Below, in pieces: positions 11,501-19,555 of a DNA stretch of 20,075 nt (position 1 is its first letter; each line of letters starts with the position of its first letter). The notes under the pieces were generated by a model. It made no database searches. It was not told where the DNA came from and worked only from the letters and a program-made list of their open reading frames with translations. The translations under genes and the position numbers were made by a program. Source of the DNA: Planoprotostelium fungivorum (lineage: Eukaryota; Evosea; Variosea; Cavosteliida; Cavosteliaceae); the NCBI GenBank assembly GCA_003024175.1, contig MDYQ01000333.1, forward strand, positions 1 through 20,075. The letters run 5' to 3'.

Positions 11501-13542
11501 GATCTGCTCCATGTCGGGTAATACTTTGTGGACTCCACGCATGGACATCGTACGGGCAGATTGTAGATTGCGTCTGTCACGTGTGAGTCTCGGGGTTTTT
11601 AGTGACATTTCACTTTTCTGCCGCGGACAATTTCGATATATCGGGGGGTGCCTGCAGCTGCGACATGATGAACTCTCTCCTCTTCATTCTCGTGATCGTA
11701 TCCACGTTCGTCTACAACGAGTCAGGATCATCATAACATCTCGTGCGACGTCTCACCGAAGGTTGCCGTACAACGTTAGGATTGGACGTTCTCTTCCTCA
11801 TGGTGGCCGTGTTGGGGTCAGAAGCTGTTGCCACGTCATCATTACGTCACGTGACCTCCTCTCACCGCTCTTGCTCTCCGTATTCATGGACAATGGAACC
11901 TCTCCCTTCATCACGGCCTCGGATGGCATGGGCGGTGCGAATGTCTGCGAAACTTCACGATCGTGGCGCGTTGTAGACGGCCACTCACCACCGCATTCGG
12001 AGTTCTCCTGACGGACCCGATCGGCTGAGCCACCTGGGTCCTCTTTGTCGGTCTCGTCGGTCTGACAAAGTCTTTCGACTGTGCGTCCGCCGGTGGTGAA
12101 GATTTGGGGTTTTCCGCGGAAATTTCGGGAGATTTCGATTTCTCCGTCGACATTTTTTCACCCGAACCGGAACGCTCCAGTCCCTTCAACTCTGAAATTT
12201 CGAGTTTTCCGATACCCGAGGCCCTCTTTGGTCGCTCGATCTTCTCCTAGGCGTCCGTTGAGAACCTTCCGGGAAAATTCTGCTTCTCACCTCCTTCTCA
12301 CCGTATGGACTGACGAGTAAAACTTTATCGTCTAAATCGATGGCCTTCTCATCGCACTCTGGGTCATCGTGCATGACGACCGTGGGGACGCAGACGGGTG
12401 CGTGGTGCAGACACTTTCTATGCCCCAAGAAGAAACAATCCGTGCAGCGATAATACTCTGAGAGGGTCAATCTACAACGATGTAGATGGATCACCTTGGG
12501 GGGATAAGATGTCAGTGCGGCAGACCAGACAGGTGCGGGTGTCTGGGTGAGTTCTCTTCCTGAAAGGATGTGACTTGCAATCGATCTGATGGTAAAATGA
12601 GGAAATCATTGGCTCGTTGTAGACTCACTCCACCAGAATTTCTCGCTCCCCTGCTGTTACGCTTGAGGGTACCACCACTCAGCCTCTTCTCTTTCTCTCT
12701 CTCTTTCTCCCTCTCTTTCTCCCTCTCTTTCTCTTTCTCCTTCTCTGCAGCCATCTGCAGATGATATCAGCTCGTCTCTTCTCTTCTTGACTGACCTTGC
12801 TGTCTTCCGACCAATCGAAAAATTTCGTAGAGTTCTTCCTCTCCATTTTGGGTGATCCACTCGGGCTGCTCTTGTCCCTGGAGAATCAGAGAGGGAATAG
12901 AACAAAGAGGATGTCGTCTCACTTCGGGGCTTGAGAATTAGATAAGATGGAGACGGAAGCGACAGACTGGCCCGTCTGTGGTGGTTCCGCTTTACTCACG
13001 TACACGACACCGTGACCGATCAAGACATCCAGCCATGCCTTATGACGTACCATCAGAAGAGATCGTGGGAGATCGATGATGGATCACCTTGTAATCTTTC
13101 TGGCTGGAAGCTTGAAAGTATAAAAAGTAGGAAGCGTTGTTCGTCAGGTAGAAGACAAAATCTTTTCCAAAATGATCTGCCTTGATGGAAGACACACAAG
13201 CTTGGATGAGAGGATAAGCTCTGCCATGTTTCTCTTCACGGGCGAGTGCGCTCTAGTTCCGGTATCAGTGGACACATTGATTACAAGAGTGAGATGTGCC
13301 TCATAGGCAGGAGAGAGATCTCACCATTTTGATCGACTTGTCAAATAGCCATAGTACGTGCCTTTGGTCTTTTGGTAAAACTACATATCTGCAGACGACG
13401 TCACCGATATGTCCTTTAAAGAGTGGGCCGACTCACTTTTTCACCCATTTTTCAGAGTCTTGTGTTCTCATCTGAAGGTAACTGTCCTTCTCCTGCAGAA
13501 GATATCAATTGTCTTGTGACATCATTCCTTCTTCCTCACCAT
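5516..13542 (-). CDS. PH-C1-villin/gelsolin protein with acidic tail
   Basis: Exons in plus coordinates: 5516-5782, 5825-7129, 7175-7273, 7334-7354, 7395-7490, 7529-7699, 7740-8153, 8201-8407, 8451-8759, 8808-8972, 9013-9163, 9211-9403, 9450-9600, 9644-9820, 9862-9985, 10060-10177, 10220-10422, 10497-10654, 10696-10951, 11074-11350, 11392-11573, 11614-11711, 11757-11824, 11866-11944, 11989-12246, 12291-12457, 12495-12585, 12629-12754, 12796-12877, 12923-13038, 13088-13252, 13325-13388, 13437-13492, 13540-13542. They sum to 2138 aa in one frame. A PH domain (about 2-109) begins SYLQMRTQDSEKWVKKYVVL. A C1 zinc finger (about 210-257) has spacing H-x12-C-x2-C-x12-C-x2-C-x4-H-x2-C-x6-C. Six gelsolin repeats (about 611-1348) include GLYVWMIRNKLPEAI, YILDLGDLIYSWKGEKAE, YVIDATTEVFVWMGK and LYIWAGTGSSEAEKKMG. 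Then come a coiled coil and a roughly 435-aa E/K-rich exon. The tail is basic; no villin headpiece is seen. Likely an actin severing/capping/bundling factor recruited to membrane lipid by PH and C1 (inference). The start is an ATG-only exon. An in-frame 75-nt segment near 5608-5682 could be one more intron. Confidence 0.85.
6483..6930 (-). repeat. Duplicated peptide YSVADRYGSKDFP in the acidic tail
   Basis: The 13-residue peptide YSVADRYGSKDFP is encoded twice in the long exon, at about 6890-6928 and 6483-6522. The copies flank roughly 130 residues of E/K/T-rich sequence (units such as EKEEEKETEKGEEKETEKEE). The peptide is the only well-defined sequence in this disordered region. Confidence 0.85.
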
Positions 13543-14031
13543 CTTGACCTATTATCTGTGTCAAGAGAGAGCTTGTGTTGTTATCCTCCGTCTGAGGTGG
13601 ACCGATTAACAGATGTCCAGATGTTGCTCTAATGTGTGCCGATACACTCTCTTCACGACCGCAAGCCCAGACGTCCCTCTAAAGATGCCACTCTTCTCTT
13701 CTTCTCCTTCACGATGCAGGTAGTTCCTCGCGTGTGTCTCCGACTCGAATTTCGGACGACTATGTGTCAAGACTGTTTTTGAAACCCGCCTCCAGGAAGA
13801 CGATCAAATTCGATAGACCTCTTTATCTCTGTCCTCTCGGTGTTCGTTGGTTGTTACCTCAGAAAGAACGAAACGATAGGAACTGGGCCTGTGTGAGAAA
13901 ATACGAGTGGGTTGTAGTTGGTGCCAGATGTTGCCATGGATTCAACCGTTCTTCCGGAGCACACGCGTGTTCCTCTGATAGGCGTCTCTGCTGTACAATT
14001 CGATTCGGTTTATATACAAGGTTACAGATGT
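13543..14031. other. 489 bp between the pseudokinase and villin-like genes
   Basis: This is the 3' flank of the PH-pseudokinase gene and the upstream region of the villin-like gene. On the minus strand GTATATAAA (plus 14009-14017) resembles a TATA box but lies about 470 bp from the villin ATG. A 106-codon open frame on the plus strand (13734-14054) resembles nothing I know and runs into the pseudokinase CDS. No gene, repeat or RNA is recognisable. Upstream exons of the villin-like gene could be hidden here. Confidence 0.4.
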
Positions 14032-15501
14032 TTACTGCAGGGTACCATGTCTGAGAGCTAAGGTGACAAAACTGCTCTGGCTCATCACGGCGTGCAGCGT
14101 CTTCTTTACGATGGGAAGTTGAAGTGAGATTTGGGTCATGTCAGGTCGCATGCTGGCCTCAGACCTCCAACACTCAGAGATGATGTTCGTGATGACTTCG
14201 TCATCGTCTTCAGGGAGAGGGGGGCGGATTCCTCTCTGTATGGCCATTTGAATCTCCTTCACATTCTGTTCGTCGAAAACTCTCGAGCCGGTGAGGAGTT
14301 CGTAAGCTCTGAATCATCTCGTCAGTCGATACCCTACGACGCCCGGCTGACTCACATCATGGCGAAGGAGAACACGTCCGCCTTCTGCAACAGCGACTCT
14401 TCTCCATCCTCTAAGCTGCTATGTCCCAGCTCCGGTGCGGTATACCTCGCATTGCGAGTGCTGGTGCAACCTGCGACATGATGCAGCCCTCCCAATTTGA
14501 TGACGTTCAATTTTGGGTTCCACAAGATGCAGCTGGGCTCGATGTAACCGTGAGCCATGTCATTCCTGTGAAGGTGCGCGATGGCAGAGGCGATGGAGAT
14601 CATGGCATCCAGATGATGAATGGAATGATCTTGGTTCTTGACCATGACTTCTAAATTCGACCAATTCTTATTTTCCGTGACGAGGAATCTGGAGTTGCCA
14701 TCACGATGGAGGCCATGCTGGACGAGATCGATCAGTGAAGCTCTTTGGAAGAATATCGTGCTCACCACAGCCAAGATGTTTGGATGAGGTAGAGACGTGA
14801 ACTGCTCTACGCGATTCACAACGTCTGGGAGAGGGATGATGGATTCAATGTGGTAGAGTTGAACCTTCTTATCGTTCCATTTTCCTTGATGACGGCTCGA
14901 TTCTGTTTCCATCAATGACACGATCTCCAGTGAGACACCTCACCTGTTGGACTCGATGGTAGTCTTTGCACTTGGAGTTCCGCATTCTCTGTGTTGATGA
15001 ATACGCACGTATTCCTTTGTCTGGGTGTGACCACTGAGGCATCAATGGCCATAGCATTGAATCTTCGAATAAATTCGGACCTCTCTTGGGGTGATTTGGT
15101 GCTGAAGAGGTGAGCTGCATAGCTCGACTTGAGCTGAAAAGTGAAGTAATGGTCTCCCTCGTCCGACATAGATTCGACCTGGCCACATTAGACCATACGA
15201 TGGAAGTGCTACCCACGAGATACTCATGCAAGTTGAAGTATCGCTTCTTGCACTTCTCCTCCTGCACAGAAGATGAGCCACGGTGATTCGACATCCATCT
15301 TCTCACCGGGTGTCGATTGCGAAATAAGCTGAGCTCCATCTTGTTCATACAGAACCAATATCTCTTCCACCTCTTCAGGATACCTTCTTTCCTCCACAAC
15401 CAGCCCGTGTAGTTCTGCAAGACCCCCCCATCGAGAGCGATGCTTTTGGACATCGTGGACAGACTGAGGGAGCCTCGCTTCGAAGTCTGTTCTAACCTCA
15501 T
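14032..15501 (-). CDS. PH-domain pseudokinase
   Basis: Exons in plus coordinates: 14032-14308, 14356-14902, 14944-15178, 15217-15261, 15307-15501; 432 aa. A PH domain (about 30-130) starts YTGWLWRKEGILKRWKRYWF and ends in the helix SPQERSEFIRRFNAM. A kinase-like fold follows. It keeps the HPNI region, IASAIAHLHRNDMAHGY, YTAPELGH (APE motif), ADVFSFAMMAYELLTG and ECWRSEASMRPDM, the last typical of TKL/tyrosine-kinase-like C-lobes. The catalytic HRD is replaced (HGYIEPSCIL) and the DFG position reads LGGLHH, so phosphotransfer is unlikely. No glycine-rich loop is visible. Probably a membrane-recruited signalling scaffold (inference). The start is the first in-frame ATG; the frame is open about 130 nt further upstream without an ATG, so an upstream exon is possible. 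Confidence 0.82.
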
Positions 15502-15918
15502 CACACGCGCTCGTCTTGTGCTGGCTAGATTGTGTTGTGTTGCCGCGCTCTGGTAGAAGCTTTTCACCGTGGTAACGGCTGGCGGCACACCAACCTTAGG
15601 AGCGTGGAATCTCCTGCTGTTGGATTGCAATCCAACATGTCATTCGTCAGAAATTACACCAAAAAGTTTCCAGTCAGGAACGGAAATACGTTATTTCGAG
15701 CCTCTTTTCAGTCCTTAATGGTTCATCCTTCCAGCTAAGTGCTATTTTAGCTGCGTACACTAGTCAGCTGCAGGTGGATATGGAAACGCGACTATAAATA
15801 GCTGACGAACGAATTTGTGAAAGAGATAAAATGAAATTACGGTTTAAACAAAGCATGAACTACAATCAGACACATCAGTTGGTGACGATCTCAAGTTTGT
15901 GCCTGTAACGAAGACGTC
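15502..15918. other. Divergent upstream region, pseudokinase/RRF
   Basis: These 417 bp lie between two divergent genes. The part to about 15630 is open in the pseudokinase frame and may hold N-terminal coding sequence of that gene. The rest is AT-richer than its surroundings and holds a TATA-like box at 15793. I see no other gene. Confidence 0.45.
15793..15800 (+). promoter_or_regulatory. TATA-like box TATAAATA
   Basis: TATAAATA follows GCGAC and lies about 120 bp before the mitochondrial RRF start codon at 15919. It is in the right orientation and range for a core promoter with a short 5' UTR. Use is inferred. Confidence 0.4.
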
Positions 15919-17063
15919 ATGATGTTAAGAGGATTGAGAGTATGTGTATCTACGCAGAGAGGTGGTTATCATTGTTCCATCAGATTGAATCAGTTGACCA
16001 GTCATCAGCTCCCTCCTACGTTCGATCTGCTGCGATTGTTTCTCCTACCAAAACCACCACTCTCATCTCTGCATGTTTGGCCACATCAGCCATCACATCA
16101 CGCCCCATCTCATCCAGAATCTCTCCCATCTGCAACAATCCATGTCTGAGAAGAGGTACAACTCTATTTCCATCCTCTCTCATGATTTGGCAGGTGGTGG
16201 CAAGGAAGATAAGAAGGGAAAAGGAAAATCGAAGAAAGACGATGATGACGAAGAAGGAGGAGAGGAGTTTGATGTCTCTCAAGTCAAACCCCTATTCGAC
16301 GCCCCTCTTGCCGCTCTCAAGAGAGAATTGGATGCCATCCGAATCGCCAGAGCCAGTCCCTCTCTGTTGGATCAAATCTACGTGGATGGTACACCTCTAT
16401 CCGGTCTAGCTCAGGTGTCACATGATCTGATGATCCATCATCTGATTTCATCGATCAGATCATCATCAAGGATTCACAGACCATCCAAATCAGCCCCTTC
16501 GATTCTTCGGTGAGTTTCCCTCGCGTCTTCGTCTATAAAATTCTAATGACATCAGTCATTGAAAGACATCGAGAAGGCAATCAGAGAGGGTAACTTAACC
16601 CCCGTCATGAAAGGTGAAGTCATCACCGTCACTCCCCCAAAGTGAGCGTCTCGATGATGAAGATCATCATCTCGATGGACGTTGATCGACTGAATTCATT
16701 GTGAACAGGATCACGGCTGAGCACAGAGAGAATTTGAAGAAGTCAGCCGCTCAAGCCGGTGAAAGGATAAAGGGTAGTGTCAGAAATTCCAGGAAATCGG
16801 CCATGGACATCATCAAGAAGGCCAAGTTACCCAAAGACGACGAGAGAAGAGCCGAGACAGAGGTGCAATCTCCATCACATCATCTACGTCATCATCTTCT
16901 ACATCATCATCTTCTACATCATCATCTTCTACATCATCATCTTCTACTTCATCCTCTACTTCATCCTCTGAAAGAGTCTAAATAGGTGCAACACATTGTG
17001 GATGAAGCCACAAAGACCATCACCAACGCAGTCGAGGCGAAGACGAAAGAGTTGTCCTCCTGA
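15919..17063 (+). CDS. MRRF: Mitochondrial ribosome recycling factor
   Basis: Ribosome recycling factor acts with EF-G to split post-termination ribosomes, here in mitochondria. Exons 15919-15939, 15984-16155, 16194-16414, 16459-16509, 16556-16641, 16709-16862 and 16986-17063 give 260 aa, close to human MRRF. The N-terminus (MMLRGLR, then a long S/T/A/R stretch without acidic residues) looks like a mitochondrial targeting sequence. A K/D/E linker (GKGKSKKDDDDEEGGEEFD) precedes the RRF core. The first core helix has ALKRELDAIRIARASPSLLD; then come DGTPLSGLAQIIIKDSQTIQ, KAIREGNLTPVMKGEVITV, ITAEHRENLKKSAAQAGERI and the final helix ending EAKTKELSS. The helix-strand order and the arginine in the IRIARASP region match RRF. 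It converges with the kinesin gene 45 bp away. Confidence 0.92.
16863..16985. repeat. RRF intron with tandem CTTCTACATCATCAT units, flanked by AGGTGCAA
   Basis: The 123-nt last intron of the RRF gene is mostly four copies of a 15-nt unit CTTCTACATCATCAT (about 16895-16955) and two degenerate CTACTTCATCCT copies. The 8-bp word AGGTGCAA occurs at both junctions (16861-16868 and 16984-16991). Confidence 0.8.
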
Positions 17064-17064
17064 G

Positions 17065-17070
17065 AATAAA
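17065..17070 (+). terminator. AATAAA poly(A) signal of the RRF gene
   Basis: A canonical AATAAA begins two bases after the RRF stop codon, giving a very short 3' UTR. The stop codon of the convergent kinesin gene is about 40 bp further on. Confidence 0.5.
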
Positions 17071-17108
17071 ACAACAGTGAATCGTACATTTATACAGGAC
17101 AAACGATT

Positions 17109-19431
17109 TCACTTTTGACGCACGCGGCGCTTCTTAGTCAGAGTGCTCTTGTCTTCCTGGCTCGGTCTCTTCTTTGTCGTCTTCGTGGTGGCCGTGGTTG
17201 TGCTGGACGCTTGAACCGTGAAATTGGCCCTCTTCGGAAGCCCTCCTGTGACACGTCAGCATGCATCACTGACACCATCTCCATCATGTGTAGACGATGA
17301 AGGATGGATGTATACCTGTCGCGGCCAATCCGGTTCTCTTCGATAGAGTTCCGTTGACGGTCTCAGAGAGTCCACGGAAAGACTGTCCCTTGGGCATGGT
17401 CTGGTTCAGCCTGACCTCATGCACCTTCTTCGGGGCGCTGTTCTCCGAGGCTTGACGTTCGTTCTGTCTCTTCAGAGTGACCACCAACTTGTTGGCCGTA
17501 GCCAGCTCGTTCTTTAACATCTGAATCTCTGCCTCTTTGTCTTTGACGTAACGGTTGTGACGGTTCGAAGTGATCTTATTCGCGTTGTCCGACTTCTTCG
17601 CTCTCTCTTCTGCGGCGTGGAGTTGCATCTTTAGCTGCTTGAGGGCTTCGTCTTTGATTCTCATCTCTGCCTCGTGTTGTTTTGTCGCCTGGGAGGGTGA
17701 GAAATAAAATGAAATAAATGGTATACCTTGGTGCTGCGGCTGGGACCGCTGTCCACACCTAAGATGTTCTTCTGGGCCGCTCCCAGCTCGATGGAACAAG
17801 CTCTCGTGGCGAATTGTAGAGAGTTGACGGTCTCTTGACTGTCGCTCTCATCGGGCGACAGCTGCACCATCATGAGAACTTTAGAGTGTCCGCCTGTTAC
17901 GACATTCAGAATCTCGAGGAAAGAGAGAGGACGTACCGAAAGAGTCTTGTAGAAGGGCCGTCAACTTCGAGCTGCGGTATGGAATGTGACCCGAGCGGGA
18001 GTGGAGGGCACTCATGACATTGCCGAGGGCAGACAGGGACTTGTTGATGTGGCAAGATTCTCTCATGCGATCACCGGTGGCGTTCGTCTTCGATTGTCTC
18101 TCACACCTGTCGTACCTCTATCAGTCACCTGATGATGAGGGAGGTGATGGAGAGGACGAGGAGGTGATGATGGGGAGATGATCACCCTGCGAGATCGATG
18201 AGGAAAAATTTGGATCGAGTAGAGTGGTTGCTGATGAGATTGTGTTGGAAGATTTCGAAGCGAAAGACGCTGTGACTGCGACTGCTGTCCTGGTTGGCAT
18301 CAGTGGCACCCACGGAGCGATTCTTCTTGGCATCTTCCAGGAATTGGTACGTCTCATCGTACGTCTTCAGTTGTCTCTCTGTAGCCCCCTTCACGTTGAT
18401 CTTGTCTTCCGATTGTAAGACGGTGATCCTGATGGAGACATCAGAAGACGCCATCATCATCATGATGCTCACTTGGTCTTGGTGTCCGCCTCGGCCAGGA
18501 GGTCACGGTACGTTTCGTTGTAGATCTCGAAGGCGGTACCTGTGATTTCGAATCTGGCCGTTCCCGCGTGCGACCTGTTCTCGATCTCGTGGTAGAGGAG
18601 GGACAGGGCTCTCAAGTTGATGCCAGGGTCTTCCTCTGTTCCCTCCATAGTGTATGTCTTACCAGAGCCCGTCTGGCCTGCGATGACGTCAGGAGAGGTG
18701 CATGGAGAAAGGATGATTACCGTATGCAAAGATGCAGACGGAGTAGCCATCGATGAGAGAAGAGATGAGGGGTTCGACTTGTTTGAAGACGTCATCTGAA
18801 GAGGGTGAGTGATTGAACGAGAAGAGGATTCACCTTGAGAATTATCGGGGGTGAAGATGTGGTCCAGAGCGAATCGCTTGTGATCGACTTGAATGTTGCT
18901 AACTTGGTCGCCGTCCCTTCCATAGGTAACGGTACCCTCAGAATCTTCTTTCGATGGGCGGACACGACAGAAGACTCGGATGTTTCCTGCCCTCTGTCAG
19001 CATTGGACGTATTTCATCCGAAAGATCTCTTCACCTCTGAGCTCCTGCAGTTGGTTGAAGACATCCCTCTTCTCCTTTTGAACGCGTGTGTATTCGGCCT
19101 TGAGGAATTCATTGTCGGTCTCTAACTCTCTGATCTTCTCTTGAGCGTAGAAACCTCCATATTCGTTAGACTCCCAGTCTCCGTTGTCCTTCTCCTTCTC
19201 TTCTTCTTCCTCTTCAGGGACATCTTGTGTCTGTTCGTTCTTAATCTCCGCACTCTCACAGACCGTCTCTCTGTCGAGAATATCGACGTCTGATCCCTTC
19301 TCCTCTTCATACTCTATATCACTGTCTGGTCTACCCGTCTGACCAAAGTTGCTAATACCTTCCATAGATAGTCTATCTGGCTCGATCACGTTCTCCTCAT
19401 CATATTCATCGTCGAGACCGAAGCGAGTCAT
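17109..19431 (-). CDS. Kinesin-14-type motor protein
   Basis: A microtubule motor. Exons in plus coordinates: 17109-17245, 17316-17688, 17727-17893, 17937-18106, 18186-18428, 18473-18677, 18721-18795, 18834-18986, 19035-19431; 639 aa. An acidic N-terminus (about 1-95) leads to a short coil ending [17 protein letters not shown]. That neck-motor junction is the hallmark of minus-end-directed kinesin-14. The motor spans about 133-455: P-loop [32 protein letters not shown], switch [11 protein letters not shown], switch II DLAGCERQSKT, then [16 protein letters not shown]. It ends in [16 protein letters not shown]. After the motor come a coiled coil (about 471-560) and a basic tail, so the motor is central rather than terminal. 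The usual DLAGSE reads DLAGCE if the splice site at 18106 is right. Likely spindle or microtubule organisation (inference). Divergent from SRP68. Confidence 0.93.
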
Positions 19432-19555
19432 GTTGGCTGTTCGGTGGAGTTGATTTGAAAATCTGATTTGGCGCCAAAACAAACTCACCAAAATTGGGTG
19501 ATTCTACAACGAGATACTTTGGTGATGGGCATCTCGAGATCGCACGACGATAGTA
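19432..19555. promoter_or_regulatory. Divergent promoter between kinesin-14 and SRP68
   Basis: These 124 bp lie between two start codons on opposite strands. They contain a perfect E2F palindrome (19467-19478) and one CTACAACG (19504-19511). The minus strand also reads GTGAG...CAG across the palindrome, so a small 5'-UTR intron of the kinesin gene is possible. Confidence 0.6.
19467..19478. promoter_or_regulatory. Perfect E2F palindrome TTTGGCGCCAAA
   Basis: TTTGGCGCCAAA is the ideal two-half-site E2F/DP element. It lies 36 bp upstream of the kinesin-14 start and 78 bp upstream of the SRP68 start. E2F control of mitotic motors is well known in animals and plants; its use here is inferred. Confidence 0.6.

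Noticed and set aside
1479-12628. CRISPR-like or transposon-end interpretation of the repeated word
   Set aside because: Spacing is irregular, copies sit inside individual introns with good splice sites, no longer repeat unit or nearby transposase exists, and the genome is eukaryotic.
12923-13000. GTGAGT at about 12998 as a splice donor after the PH domain
   Set aside because: The frame stays open through it to the donor at 12922, and using it would need a 7-nt exon; kept as coding.
13734-14054. Plus-strand 106-codon frame in the gap before the pseudokinase gene
   Set aside because: No recognisable domain, no splice partners found, and its end overlaps the pseudokinase CDS on the other strand.
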